A DNA stretch of 64,000 nt from Mesostigma viride (lineage: Eukaryota > Streptophyta > Mesostigmatophyceae > Mesostigmatales > Mesostigmataceae), in contig RPFO01000026.1 of the NCBI GenBank assembly GCA_009746045.1, positions 2,111,286 through 2,175,285 on the forward strand, written 5' to 3'. Shown piece by piece: positions 10,819-24,214 of this stretch. Below the pieces are notes generated by a model. The model was not told the origin of the DNA. It did not search any database and saw only the letters and a program-made list of their open reading frames with translations. Within the stretch, counting starts at the first letter, position 1; the number at the start of each line of letters is the position of its first letter. The translations under genes and the position numbers were made by a program.

Positions 10819-11035
10819 CCTGTCCCCATATATCTGTTCATGATTGTCCGTGGATCACGTCATGCGCCGGGCACGTGCGCGCTTTACTGCTCTTAAGGGG
10901 TTCAGTTCGTGCCTGGCTTGGACATCCTTAACGAGCGAGAGCACCGCGGCGGGGTTCGTACTGGCTACCGTCTGGCCGACCTGATTTATGCAGACGACAC
11001 CACCCTCATCGCGCGCCCCTATTCTGATCAGGCAC

Positions 11036-13714
11036 TCCGCAATTAAGGGGACGGGACACCCCCGAATTTTTTGGCGCCAAAAAATTCGCGCCGGAACCGA
11101 AGGTCACAAATTTCACGTGCACGGTGCGCGCACCCCTTGCGGAAGTGGCCATGGCGACTGCGTTCAGGCGAAACTACCACAATAGGGCAAGCGAAATGAA
11201 AAAATTTTACTCGAATCTAAAAGACGATGAGTTTATGATGTTAGTATGTGGCGGAAATCAGCTGGTTTACAATATCGCTGTTGTTTTTTTATGCCATCGG
11301 CATGGGGGGTAATCTGAATTTTTTGGTCGCGCGGAATGAAATAGAATTCATGATAGCGGCAGTAAAATCGCGGTTTTGGGGGTTGTTCTGACCGTGAAGC
11401 AGGCATTAATACCGGTAGCATCGAATTCTGAACCAACTCTGGTGCTTTTTGCCAGATTTTCGGCCATTATCGGTAAGTAATTCTTCAGACCTGCGCAGTG
11501 CGTGTCTGACCTGTCCATGGAAGAACGGCTGTTGTTGCGCGCCTGGGCGAGGGATTTACGAGGGCAAGGTACAGATGTGTCGCGAATGTTATCTGCTATC
11601 AGTGCTTTCTTCTATGAGCTCATCGTTCGAAGTTTTTTGCGTTCTTTTTGGGCAGTTTCCGCCAGCTAGCTCGCCGTCGCTTGCCGTTGTGTTGTCGAAT
11701 ACTGGCAGCTTTAGATTGTTTTCGTTGATGTCGTGATCAGGGCCGCTTAAGTCGCAGCCTATAGCTCGTCGGGAAGGTATAAGGCATTTCATAAAACGTG
11801 TTGTGGCAAGGATGTTGTGCGTATGGACGCTTCTTGTTGTGTGAGAGTGACGCACCCTCTCTTCGCAGGCCGCAGCGGCATCACAGCACTCATGCGCTGA
11901 AGGGCCGCCAATTGTTTATTTGCATTTTATCGTGCAGGGATGGAAGTGTTATAGTGATGATGATGTTGGAGATATTGCATTTGTGTGACTGCATGTAGAT
12001 AGCAGGCACCATTGGTTGTTTGAGCTTTCCTTTGTTATGATGATGTGATAAGACTACAATGTGCTGAGCCAACCATGGTTGACATGCATGACTGCATGCA
12101 AGCTATATATACCATGTTCCTACTTGGTTCCTTGCCCTCCATAGTCCCAGTTTGTCATCCATGCTGGGGAGGACAGTTTAGGAGGTGTTGTTGTGTTGAT
12201 TAGCTTGGTAGGCATCAACCTTACACTCTAACCTGGGAGAAACATAGGAAATGCTGCTTAGGCATGTTAGGGCTACCATCGTCAAGGCTATGCACATATT
12301 TACAAGGCTGGCCATGCTCGAGGGACGATGAAGACGTATGAGGTGCGTGGCCACCCCTTTGTACTTCATAACATATTCAGCATGGATTTGGTGCATGTTG
12401 GATGGCATATGAAGTGGCATTGTGGTGTTACTAACTTACTGAGTGGTTCTTAGCGCCTTGTCAGGTGGTCATATAGGAAACCCATCAACTTGAGTAGTTC
12501 TTGTCACAATGACCCCCCACATTGAGCATGCGTTGCCGTCAGCGTGCAAGAGTTAATTATGTGTGCTTTGGTCAGTTTGCAGATGTCTTTGATGAAGAAG
12601 GAGGTGCTAGTGTGGCTAAATGGTTACTCTAATTTCCTTGTAGCGTCTACATGGGTGGCCGTCTTGGAATGGTTGTAACTTGGGCAGTTCTTGTCAGAAT
12701 GTCGTCAAACCTTGAACATAGGAGGTACCATATGTGCAGAGGATGGTAGTGTGTGGTTTGGCCAGTTTTCACGTGGCTTGGATGAATAAAGGGGTGTTAG
12801 TGTGGTTAAATACTGGCTAAAACCTCCCTTAGCTTCGTCATTGGTGACAACCTAAGAACGTTAATAACTGGAGCTGTGGTGGTCAGAATGACCTGAAATT
12901 TTGGGGCTGCATGTCCCCCCTCTCTAGTATTTGGGAATATATGGTATGGCAACATTTGAAGTGTTTATGATTTGATTTATTTTTTTTTCATTAAAAAAGG
13001 ACCCTTTTTGCGGGAAAATTAATAACTGGTGCATCCATGCTTATGTATTGGTCCCAATTAGGCAGACTTTCTCAAAAGTGGGGGAACTATGCGGGAATAT
13101 GTGATTTGGTCCCAATATGTTTGCCCATTGTCCTAGGATAAATGTGACTAAAATAGCGTCTTTTTCTATTTTTAGCGCGTAACCGGTGTATGGTGGGGGC
13201 TAGTACCACCCCCAAGTGGCTGGAAATTTTTTTTTTAATCATATTTATGGTCCCCAATCATCATTGGATTTTTAGCACATGCATAGGTATGGTTTCCAGA
13301 AAAGTGCCCTTTAGGGGTGTCCCCTCCCCTTAAGGTGAAAACCATTGGCGTTCAGTGCCGGGCCGCGGAAAACGCGGATAAACGCGATCTGCAAATGAAT
13401 CCGACCGGAATCGAACTGGGGACCTCTCGCACCAACTTTCGCTGACTATAGGACGGACGTCTCCGGTTACCATGGCATCGCCAACTTACACCTACAGTCA
13501 TCCGCAAAAACTTGTTCTCCTTTCCGGGGAGTGATGCAAGCCTTTCGGATTTGGTACCAGATAAATCACTCGAGATAGATCTGTGTGTAGGAGTACTACA
13601 CACGTGTCCACTCGAGACTTGTTCAGTCTCGAAACGTGAGACGGGCTGAACACGGCTGGATCCTTCTTTATTAGAAGGGAGCGTAGCCGGTACTATCGAA
13701 ATCAGCCAAGCGTA
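11036..13714 (-). mobile_element. SINE-like unit S1, split by T1
   Basis: A roughly 390-bp unit (11036-11042 plus 13334-13714) flanked by the 16-mer TATTCTGATCAGGCAC on both sides (11020-11035, 13715-13730). On the minus strand it carries a match to the pol III B box (GTTCGATTC) within AGAGGTCCCCAGTTCGATTC. A tRNA-derived SINE is the likely identity. No acceptor-like complementary ends were found. T1 sits at its TTAA. Confidence 0.5.
11047..13329. mobile_element. TTAA transposon T1 (short form)
   Basis: Flanked by TTAA (11043-11046, 13330-13333). The ends are imperfect inverted repeats, GGGGACGGGACA at left and GGGGAGGGGACA at right (complement). The S2 unit at about 13731-13745 reads straight through the corresponding site. 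The left 1.1 kb matches the right end of T2 and the right 0.5 kb matches the left end of T2, so T1 is a short relative in opposite orientation. No transposase is seen. It could be piggyBac or Kolobok; the G-rich ends differ from the P elements. Confidence 0.75.
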
Positions 13715-13730
13715 TATTCTGATCAGGCAC

Positions 13731-14109
13731 TCCGCAAAGGTGAAAACCATTTGCGTTCAGTGCCGGGCCGCGGAAAACGCGGATAAACGCGATCTGCAAA
13801 TGAATCTGACCGGAATCGAACTGGGGACCTCTCGCTGCAACTTTCGCTGACTACTATAGGACGGACGTCTCCGGTTACCATGGCATCGCCAACTTACACC
13901 TACATCATCCGCAAAAGTTTTCCTTTCCGGGGAGTGATGCAAGCCTTTCGGATTTGGTACTAGATAAATCACTCCAGATCTGTGTGTAGGAGTACTACAC
14001 ACGTGTCCCGCTCGAGCCTTGTTCAGTCTCGAAACGTGAGACGGGCTGAACACGGCTGAATCCTTCTTTATTAGAAGGGGGCGTAACCGGTACTATCGAA
14101 ATCAGCCCC
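13731..14109 (-). mobile_element. SINE-like unit S2
   Basis: A second copy of the S unit, tandem to S1 and about 95% identical by eye, with the same B-box match on the minus strand near 13815. It is uninterrupted and provides the T1-free version. It passes directly into the family B 3' UTR at about 14110. Confidence 0.5.
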
Positions 14110-14445
14110 TATGTTCAGATTACTTGCCCACACTATACTTGTTATTATGCCACGCTTACATGGGTCTTATTGCACCCACAGTCTGCCGGATCGTTAGCCT
14201 GTCCTTTTAGCTAGCGCGCCCGAATGCAGCTGTGGCATGCCTTTGGCATGAAGGAGACTGGGGGTCTCTGCCCTTTCTCCTGTCGTGCACACACAGGGAT
14301 TACAAGCACTTCGGTGCTCCGTGACTCCCCCGCAACGGGAGCACGTGTTTAAGGGGAGGGGACATGCCTAAAGGGCACTTTTCTGGAAACCATACCTATG
14401 CATGTGCAAAAAATCCAATGATGATTGGGGACCATACATATGATT

Positions 14446-14462
14446 GCTGGTTGTCTCTTTGA
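14446..14462. repeat. U-family ultra-short insertion U4
   Basis: The 17-mer GCTGGTTGTCTCTTTGA is flanked by the 7-bp duplication TATGATT (14439-14445, 14463-14469). The homologous T1 sequence near 13220-13240 (inverse orientation) reads across without it. This is a second independent insertion with an empty site in the same window. Confidence 0.7.
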
Positions 14463-14929
14463 TATGATTTAAAAAAAAAATTCCAGCCACTTGGGGGGGG
14501 TACTAGCCCCCACCATACACCGGTAACGCGCTAAAAATAGAAAAAGACGCTATTTTAGTCACATTTTCCCTAGGACAATGGGCAAACATATTGGGACCAA
14601 ATCATATATTCCCGCATAGTTCCCCCACTTTTCTACCTAATTGGGACCAAGAAATAAGAATGTTTACTCACGTTGATGGATTTCCCGCAAAACAGGTACT
14701 TTTTTAATCAAAAAACAAAAAAATCAAATCATAAACACATCATATCATGCTCCACCATATATTCCCAAATATTACAGGTGGGGGGACATGCAGCCCCAAA
14801 TTTTCAGGTCATTCTGACGAGCGCAGCCCTATTTGATGGATTTCCTAGGTAGCCACCTGTGACGAAGCTAAGGGAGGTTTTTGAGTGTATCTTACACCAT
14901 AAACAGTGACCCCTTTCACTAGGAGCCGG

Positions 14930-15255
14930 GTGTTGACAAAGTGTGACAAATTTTTGTCAACAATTGTCAACTTGTTGACAAAGTGTGACAAATTGTTGAC
15001 AAATTGTTGACAAAGTGTGACAAAACTAGACAAAAAAATGTCAACAGCTTGACAAAACTTGACAGAATGTTGACAATGTTGACAAAACGTTGACAATCGT
15101 TGACATGTCAACTTTATGAGCATGTCAACAAATGTCAAAACACTGACAAGCCAAGGTGATTTGTCAACAAATGTCAAGACGTTTACAAACGCAGGCCAAA
15201 CGCAAGAAAAATGTCAACAAAATGTCAACAATTGTCAACATGACAAAATGTCAAC
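14930..15255. repeat. TTGACAAA/TGTCAAC degenerate tandem repeats in T2
   Basis: Short variants of TGACAAAGTGTGACAAATTG and TGTCAACAA are repeated many times. Related runs flank LINE A1 at about 21900-22190 (TTTTTGTCAC, TGTTGACAA) and 24215-24310 (TTGTCACACT). Together they form a repeat-rich subterminal zone of T2. Confidence 0.65.
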
Positions 15256-15849
15256 ATGATAAACAAAGGCATAGCAAACTGACAAATCAACACCACGCAC
15301 AGGTAAACTTACTTCATTAAAATCAATATGGCTGCTGCCTTGCTGCCTGAATTGCGGTTTTCTGCATTACATTAGCATGACAAACTTTACTGACAAAACA
15401 CATGAATGAAGAGTGCACTCAATCACAGTCCGAGGGTGGCGTGCAAGATGTACAACCGCAAGCATCTCACAAATGCAGTATAACATCCGTCGTAGGGCTG
15501 TCCCAGCGATCATTGCTGAAAAAAATGTGGACTCTCTAGAAATTTATCGCATGACAATGTCCAGTGCTACAGCGATGTGACGAGGGCTCAGAGCCTACAA
15601 AATCTGTGTCCGCAGGTGCCCTCCCCGCCATGCTGGCCAATGTGTCCGCCATGGTTGTGTTAGGTAGATCGCCTGCATGCAAGGGATACATGCGTTATCC
15701 GGCAAAGCAGCAAAGGGAACACACAAAGATCTTAAGTGAGATGAATACCCGAAATCAGCTGTGTGTAATGAGACGTCGTGAGAGCACAGCAGTCGCGTGG
15801 CTGTTTGTGAGTAATGGCTTGATTTTAGGACCGAGAAAGTGAGATAGTG

Positions 15850-15950
<101 letters not shown>

Positions 15951-17345
15951 GGAGTGGTATTCTCACCTAACTCGTCCCCATGTACCTCACAAGATGTGGA
16001 GAACAGCGAAACCCCAGGAATCCCTAGAGAAGAGCGTTGCGTTGCAAACTGCCGAAAAAACAAGTGGGAGCTGTAAAGTTTCTCCAAGATGCCAGGATGC
16101 TTTACGATCTACTTTCTTGCAATCTCACTATGGTGAATACGGCACTCTGAGAAAGAAAGAAGAAAGATTGACGCCAGATCCATGCGAAGGAAAAGTTAGG
16201 CCAATCAACTGAATATATGCCCCGTACAGGGTACGAATAAAATCTAACGAGGTAGAAGGCATCATAACTAAAGTTGACAGAGAAAGGAGTCGTTTGGTGT
16301 GTGGGGGGTGTGGGGGTGTGGGTGAAAAAATCCTGTGATTATCAGCAAAAAGACGCTACTAAGGCAAGAAAGAAAGAAAAAATCTATCCATGCCACGCAT
16401 GTCAACCAAGGCTTCTGGATTTCACAGAAGAGCCTCCCAACGGCAAAGGAGTTCGTATGATTTGTAGCTAAAAGCAGGGCTCCAAAAATATGCATAGAAG
16501 CTGGAAGCACAAAATACACTTTCCAAACTGCTACATTTAATTCCAATTATTAATGCTGGAGGGATCACCACCTACAAACGCTCAATAAAACAAGAATGCA
16601 GAAAACAAATTATTCCCGTGTGTGCTCTCCTGTCTGCTTTCTAGCTACCAAACAAACAAAGAAAGTGTACATTCTTTGGCTCTCCAATGTGCCTCTTTAG
16701 CGTTAAAAACAAAGAAATACAATTCTTCGGCTCACAATTGTGCTTCATTGGCGGTAACAACAGTGCTGCCGGCTGGGCTATACCAGAACACAAAGAACTA
16801 TTAAACGGCACAGTCAGTAGAACCGTTGTAAAGTACTAAGCAAACGAACAAACAAACAAACCGGAGTTAAATATTCAAATAAAGAAGGCGTTCCCATGAG
16901 GGAATTGCAACCGATAAAACATCATTATCAAGTCCCGAAGGCCTTTGGGTGCCCCTGGACTAACTTACAATGCGGACATCCAATGGTGGCTGCAACGCAC
17001 AGCATGTTTACAGCTTCGTGAATGGACAATAGATGAAGAATGATGACAGTTGCTCACCATAAAAAATTGGCCGCGCTGGACAGCCGACCACGCCGCTGCC
17101 ACATGCGATGGGGCCACGTGCAAGTCCAACGGTATCAGGCATCACAAGTACACGCGCGAAATTGACATCGAAATGGCAGCACAGATGCAACATACGAATG
17201 TATGGAGAACCGTTAGCTTAAACAACGGAAGTTTGTGAAAAGAAGGAAAGTGACGCAATAGCAGACCGTGTCATACATGATACGCTCAACCTGTACATTA
17301 TTTAAATACCTAATTCATAAGCACGTGACGCAACCTGTACACATC

Positions 17346-17400
17346 GGCAGGCTCGAGCTACCATGGTCCGGATTCTCCCATGCGCTGGTTGTCTCCTTGA
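17346..17400. repeat. U-family repeat, long copy U2
   Basis: A second long copy of the U module (GGCAGGCTCGAGCTACCATG to TGGTTGTCTCCTTGA), shorter than U1 by about 10 bp in the middle. No TSD could be assigned. Confidence 0.55.
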
Positions 17401-19261
17401 TATCGATGCCTTCATAAGAATTGAACCAGATTTGGTTTGAATAGTACAATTGACCTTGTGTATATAGGAGAAAATGAATGTACTGCGAGCATGGCTAACT
17501 TGGCGGGAAACTCTGGGCGGCCCATGTAGCATCATGGGCGGTGGGCCCTAGGGCAATGCATGAGAATGTCACGTGCGTACGGCGTGTTCAAGTCGATGCA
17601 AGACTGTCAGTATTTCGGACGAAGAATTACTTACTCACCTCAAACGGTTAAGAGTGGGTTAGCTTCTGGATGTCCGAATGGCGCTGTGCCTACCAGCGAA
17701 CAGATCGATGACAACTTAATTCTAGATCCTGGCTGTGTTTCTCCCCCGATGGCTTCTTCTGGCCCTCCGAGCTAGCTAGATAAATTTCATCAAGGACGGC
17801 GATTTAATTGCTAAGTAAATCATGACGGTCATCAGTGAGTCTATGATCCTATTCCTTATACGTAGTTATTCGTTCCTACCATACCGCCATTGCTGAAAAA
17901 GTCACAGCATGTAATTCCCACCTTGGCTGCGAGCCTTGGCGTAGCTTCCGTCTTCCACCTTCCCCGGCCACAAGCTTTTCCTTGGAGCACAAGCACGTCT
18001 TTCGTTTGTCATCGTTTAGCTTCAACGGGAACACCCGCGCAAGTCGCAAGTCGCAACCACGGGAATCACTTGCACAAGCTTGCAAGACTTTGCGCAAGAC
18101 GATAGTTGGCGTCGTCTATTAGTATTGTCCACGCATTTGCGGCCGTCTGTCAGTCTGCTGACTCTTATCGGCGGTCCGTAAGTTTGTGGCCATGCCCTGG
18201 CCATGCCAGTCATCCGACAGATATTCACGGCCATCAGATGACGTCCAGTAAATTAAGTAAAAGTACTTATGACGAGTATTTACCAGTGGTAGAGAAACAG
18301 TCGTCACTCTACAGTATCGCTTGGTTGGGATCGCTTGCTGCTGGCGTAATCGCGTCCTTGATCGCCGTACCATTCAGGGAGCGGCCGTACCCGGAAAAAC
18401 TGCATTGCGCAACAGTTGCCCGTCAGCATCCTTTCCCAAAATTCAAAGTTTGCGCCAAAGGCCAGCGTTCAACGAAGGCAAAAGTAGGTGTTGCGCGCAG
18501 GAAAAACCATGTCTACGGTTAGTGCTTGGGGCTAGCGCCGGCCGCCGGGCAGAGAGGGCTCGAGCAACGGGGCCACTCACCGAAGTTCTATGTAAGCAGT
18601 GAGCGCCATCCAAGATTGTGCAATAAGAGATGTTGCAGGCCCTCGAAGTGATGTGATTTCTTCAGCAACCGCTATCAGTAACGATGTAGGTGCACTGTCG
18701 ATGTATGTATGCTGAGCTAGGACATGGTGGTAGCCATTGAGGGAGAAACGTGTGCAGTCCTGAGCCAAGCAGCTCTTTACGCTGTAACGCAGCTCGAACA
18801 GGACGTCTGGAGCGCGCCAAGCTCCTTCAACGGCACCACGGTCAGCGAATTTTTGTCGTACGGTTTAACTAACAACACGAATATAGTTAGCATCCCGTGC
18901 TCGAATGTGTAGGGCCGTTTCGTTGCGGGTAAAGCTTGCCACGTATTTCAGAGATTTTAATGTGTATTCTCTGAATGCTTTCATTACCATGGTGCTTTCC
19001 GTGCTCGTCATCATATGTATACATTTGTGTTGCCGTTTCCTCTTCCATTTTGCGCGTGTACTTGCGGGTGACTGACACCGTCGGACGGGCATGCGGCCTA
19101 CCCGCGAATGGCTGAGACTGGCTCCTGCTTGAGACTTGTGGTGAGTAGTGGTTACGATCCCATACATAGGGTCTATACTAAGGATATCACCGTGCTGTAG
19201 GTGGAATCGCATGCAGTGCCTCCTGTTGTTTTTAACTCCCTTTACATGGCATTTTTGCCGA

Positions 19262-21165
19262 GGGGTGAGGATTATTCCTTGTCATGGGGGCATACAGGAC
19301 GGGTTACTTATTCCTTGTCATGGGGGCAGGCAGGACAAGTTAATTATTCCTTGTCATGGGGGGCAGGCAGGACGGGTTAATTGTTCCTTTTCATGGGGGC
19401 AGGCAGGGCGGGTTAATTATTCCTTGTCATTAGGGGCAGGCAGGACGGGTTAATAGTTCCTTTTCATGGGGGCAGGCAGGACGGGTCAATTATTCCGTGT
19501 CATGGGGGGCAGGCTGGACCTGTTAATTATTCCTTGTCATGGGGGCAGGCGGGACGGGTTAGTAATTCCTTGTCTTGGGGGCAGGCAGGGCGGGTGAATT
19601 ATTCCTTTTTATGGTGACAGGCAGAACGGGTTAATCACTCCTTGTCATGGGAGGCAGGCAGGACGGGTTACTTATTCCTTGTCATGGGGGGCAGGCGCAT
19701 TGCATATACATTTATTCCTTGTCATGGGGGGCAGGCAGGACGGGTTAATTGTTCTTGTCATGAGGGGACGGCAGGGGGGGCTCATGATACCCTGTAGTGG
19801 CGTGGGCGAAGGCAGGGGGGTTAATGATTCCCTGTCATGGGGTGGGGAAAGGCAGGGGGGGTTAACGATTCCTTGTGTCCATGGGGGGCAGGCAGGACGG
19901 GTTTCTTATTCCTTGTCATGAGGGGAAGGCAAGGGAGGTAAATGATTTCCTGTCGTGGGGTGGGAGAAGGCGGGGGTAATAATTTTTCCTTGCCATGGGG
20001 GCAGGCAGGACAGGTTAATTATTCCTTGTCATGGGGGCATGCAGAAAAGCTTAAAAATTTCTTGTCATGGGATTGAAAGTACCTCACAGTCAGTTGTCCT
20101 CCCTTACGAAACGGCGATTTTGTAGCTAAATGATTAACAGAGCATATGCTCTAAATCTTGTAGCAATGGGCCGCGTTATATTTCTGTTCGTGTACTTTCA
20201 AGCATTCATCATTTTTGTTTTTCTTTTACATTTGTCTTGTTGCGGACAGGGAGGGTTGATTGCCTTTTCATGGGGGGCAGGCAGTTAATTATTCCTTGTC
20301 ATGGGGGTAGGCAGGGGTGGGGGTTACTCCTTGTCATGGGGGGCAGGCAGGGGGGGTAGATTGCCTTTTCATGGGGGGCAGGCAGGGGCCGGGGCTTAAT
20401 TATTCCTTGTAATGTGGTGCAGGCAGGGGGGGTAATGATTCATTGTCATGGGGGGCAGGCAGGGGGGGGGTAACTCCTTGTCATGGGGGGCAGGCGGGGG
20501 GGGTGATTATCCCTTGTCATGGGGGTTCAGGCAGAGGGGGCTAATCCTTGTCACATGGGGGGCAGGCTGCGTGGGTAATTTTTCCTTGTAATTAGGGGCA
20601 GGCAGGGGGGGTAGTTAATCCTTGTCATGGGGGACATGCAGGGGGGGGCAATGATTCCTTGTCGTGGGGGGCATGTAGGGGGCGTCAAGTGCTCCTTGTT
20701 ATGGGGGCAGGCAGGGGGGGGATGATTCTTGTCGTGGGGGGCAGGCAGGGGGGCGGATGATTCTTGTCGTGGGGGGCAGGCAGGGAGTGTTAATTATTCC
20801 TTGTCACGGGGGCAGATAGGGGGGGGCAATGATTCCTTGTCGTGGGGGGCAGGTAGCGGGGGTTAGTTGTTCCTTGTCGTGGGGGGCAGGCAGGGGGGGT
20901 CAATGATTCCTTGTCATGCCCATGGGGGGCAGGTAGGGGGCGTAATTATTCCTTGTATTGGGGGCCAGGCGGGGGGCGTTAATCGTTGTCATGGGGGGCA
21001 GGCAGGGGGGTTAATCCTTGTCATGGGGGGCAGGCAGGGGGGCTTGTTCCTTGTCATGGGGGACAGGTATGGGGGGGACATTATTCCGCGTCATGGGGGT
21101 AGGCAAATGGGTTAGTTTTTCCTTGTCATGGGGGGCAGGTGGGGCAGCTTAATAATTCCTTGTGG
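19262..21165. repeat. G-rich minisatellite (TTCCTTGTCATGGGGGCAGG family)
   Basis: A degenerate tandem array with a unit of about 30-40 bp, built on TTCCTTGTCATGGGGGGCAG with a variable G-rich and TTAAT-containing remainder. There are several dozen units in two blocks (19262-20065 and 20250-21165). Each block is followed by a related spacer of about 180 bp (20066-20249, 21166-21330) containing AACATATGCTC-like and TAGCTAA.TGATTAAC-like sequence. The second spacer ends in a strong 3' splice-site-like TTTTTTTTTCTTCCGCAG. Confidence 0.8.
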
Positions 21166-22197
21166 TGGGTTTTAAGCACCTTGCAATCGTTATGCCCTCT
21201 TAAGGAAGTGTGCTTGCGTAGCTAATCGATTAACATAACATATGCTCCAGATTTCGTACACAATGGATACCGTAATAAATTTGTTATTGACTACGAATAA
21301 ACATTCATAATTTTTTTTTTCTTCCGCAGGAAGTCTCGGCTGTTCTGGTGCCATATGCATCCTCACCATCGTCGTCATCGACGTAGCCGGCGGACTCGTC
21401 TAGGTTCCATGCACGGGTTGCTCAGGTTTGTCTTTGAATCTGTGTGATGAGGTGTTTTCTTTGCGCAGTGTATGTTTGCCTGCAGCTACCTTTTTTGTTC
21501 CAAATAGATCAGTGCTTTCTTCTTTGCATTTGCAGCAAGAGAGGGCAGTTTTTGTACAGGTTTTTTGAACGTAATCTGCCTCTTTAATGTTGCACAACTG
21601 ACAACAACCATGTATACATTGATGTTATTTCCACCTCTGCATCTTTTTTCTGTGTTTTACAGGAGAGTCGAGAGCTTTTAATCAAAATGACATCCGCAAA
21701 TGACGGCTGCACACAATATACCCAACGGGCGGCTGCCTGCAAATTCTTTGCAAGCATTTAGAGCTTTCCGTGGAAGTCATGCTCACAACGGGCTGCACGC
21801 AACGCAATGGGCTGCCGTCCGAAATTTGCCTACGAGACAATCGTTGTTGCTGTCAGCATTAAGTAATGCTTATTTTGTAATAAAAAGAAAAATTTCACTG
21901 GTTTTTGTCACTTTTTGTCACTTTTTGTCACTTTTTGTCACTTTTTGTCTGTTTTATAGTCCTGATAAATTTTCAGGATTGTCTGTGATATATCAACGTT
22001 TGTGTTGTGATAAATGTGCACAAATGTCACTAATTGTGGTGTGATAAAATGTGATAAAATCTCACTCTCATGTTGACAATGCGTGACGTTGACAATGTGT
22101 GACATTTTTTGACACTTTCACCTTGATAATTTGTCAAGAATTGTCTTGTAAAATCGACCTGATATGTCATGGTTTTGTCAACATTTGTATAGCTTTT

Positions 22198-24204
22198 GAT
22201 GAACTACACCCAGATTGCCGGATCGACGTAGCCACGAGCCACGAGGTAGCCATGGCTGTCGGAGCTCATAACTTTCACGTTTGAGCGCCGAATTCAGCTG
22301 TGAATATCACAATCGCTTCGTCTTTCTAAGACGCACATGCTGATATAATTTTCCGACGCTATTACGCAATATACGATGAGCAAACGCCTCTCGACGCAAC
22401 GCAGCCTGGCGGCTGCGCTTAGCAATGAAAATACGTCTGCAGCCCCGGCTGCAGCTTCGCCAACCGGCCCAGAAGGCAGCGGCGCCACTAGCCAAGCTTT
22501 AGTGGTCGCCCAGCCCCCTCTGGCCGCCTCGCCAGCAGCGTCGCCTGAACCCAAGCGCAGTCGCCCTGCCGAGCCGACCTGGGAGGAGTTCGACTTTGAC
22601 GCCAGCCAGCCCGGCTTTTTTGACAAGCTCAACCCCGACAAGATCCTGGGCTACGTGTTTTGGGGATCGCATGCCTCTCTTATAGAACTATGCAAGCAGC
22701 TTTCCCACCAAGGTCGCCTTGTCAATGCCTTCCTCCAGAGGCGCAATTTCGGCCAGGACGTCCTCAACGCCCGCCGCCCCCACCTCCAGCAATACGCCCT
22801 CTTTTCCCTCCTTGGACGCTCCCTCGAGGAGCTTTGGCCCCCAAAGCCCCTCACCACCACCTTAACCGAATCCTCCATCCGCTCACTCCTCAAGGAGGCC
22901 CTCGAGCAGCACGTGGCCCCCATCGCCGCAGATGTGGCGGTCATGGGCAGCACGTTGGCTGCCGAGCTCCCCCTCCTCTCCACCGCCACCTCCACCATCT
23001 CCACCGCCACCTCCACCCTCCTCGCCTCCTCCACCGCCACCACCTCCACCTCCGACGCCATCACCGCCCAGCTCCGTGACATCGACCGGAGCGTCTTAAG
23101 GACAACGCCATTGCTATCGAGGTTCTGCAGAACACCGCAGGCCTCACCGCCCAGGCGGTGAAGGACATTGCCGCCCAGCCAGCCTCGGCTGGCCTGGCCG
23201 GCGATGCTCCTCCCATCACCACCTGGGCGGACATGCTTAAGCAACATACCACCTCCACCACCTCCGCCGTCGCAGCCCAGCTTCAACGGCAGACGCTTGA
23301 CCTCCGCGAGGAGGCCGAGCTCGCCAAGCGCAGCCTCAACGTCATTGTCAAGAACTTCAAGATGGAGGAAGGTGAGAATTCCGAGAAGCTTTTGCGTGCG
23401 TTTGAGAGAGAAATCCTTGGTCGCATGGGCCTTAACGGTGAGATCGAGCTGGCTGCCCACCGCCTTCCCCGCGCGCGGGGTAAGGCAGGGCCGCCCCCGC
23501 TCCTCCTCACCTTTAAGACCCCGGCGGACAAGATTTCTTTTCTCAGACGCCGCAAGCGGCTCGAGAAGACTCTCTTCACCCTTGATGACGACTTGACCCT
23601 GGCGCAGCAACAACGGCGACGGGAGCTATGGCCGACCTACCTCCAGCTCCGGCAGACCAAGGCGGGGCAGCCGGTGTACTGGAAGGGGGCGGCCATCTAC
23701 GTCGGCCACAAGCCCTGGCAGGCGACCCCCGCGGCCCCAGCGACTCCGGACGCCCCAGCTTAGGGGAATACAGCAGTAGTAGTGTAGCATAGATAGACCG
23801 TGGCCATGTACATGTACGCCTCCTAGAGGCACTATCCCAGCTAAGCCCCGCGCTTTATTTAATCATGTACATGTGTGCCTATGATGTGCCACCCTCCAGA
23901 CGATGCCTAGCTTTATTTAGTAATGTTGTGCCCATGCAGGGAGTCACTCTCTGCTGAGAAGCCATGCCATAGCTCTTGTATAGCCATGATGATCTTCCCC
24001 CTCACAGGCATGCTCCCCCTTACCCGGGCATAGCGTGATAGACCATGAGGGTGCGGGTGCCCTGGTGCACCTAGAGCAAGTGTTGTTTACATTCCCACCC
24101 TTGCAGGAAGTAGCTTAGAATGTATTATAGGCTCATATGCCCCTTCTCAGGGTTATGTGCTACATATACTCCCAACGGAGTTATGTTCCTAATTAATTAA
24201 TTAA
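22198..24204 (+). mobile_element. Full-length ORF1-only LINE A1
   Basis: A 12-bp TSD (TTGTATAGCTTT, from 22185 and from 24205) brackets a complete unit. It has a 5' UTR of about 180 bp with ACGAGCC repeats, ORF1 (22376-23763), a 3' UTR, a terminal hairpin near 24168-24192 (ACTCC/GGAGT, loop CAAC, outer ACAT/ATGT) and an (AATT)n tail. There is no RT. A2 has the same 5' UTR, ORF1 and 3' end, so the layout is a family trait and not truncation. It sits inside the repeat zone of T2. Confidence 0.85.
22376..23763 (+). pseudogene. LINE ORF1 protein (A1), one frame change
   Basis: An L1-type ORF1 of about 460 residues. The N-terminus starts MSKRLSTQRSLAAAL, followed by an Ala/Pro/Ser-rich stretch, a helical central region and a Ser/Thr-rich linker. 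From about 23330 comes an RRM-like domain (LNVIVKNFKMEEGENSE, ending near EIELAAHRLP), then a C-terminal domain with RRRKRLEKTLF and DDDLTLAQQQRRRELW. It ends TPDAPA, stop at 23763. The frame shifts once near 23087, where A1 has two extra bases compared with A2 (ATCGACCGGAGC against ATCGACCAGC). This copy is probably just inactive. Confidence 0.8.
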
Positions 24205-24214
24205 TTGTATAGCT

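Noticed and set aside
18106-18522. 138-codon frame in T2 as a transposase
   Set aside because: It lacks any DDE-type spacing or recognisable family motif and overlaps competing frames. Kept only as unassigned interior.
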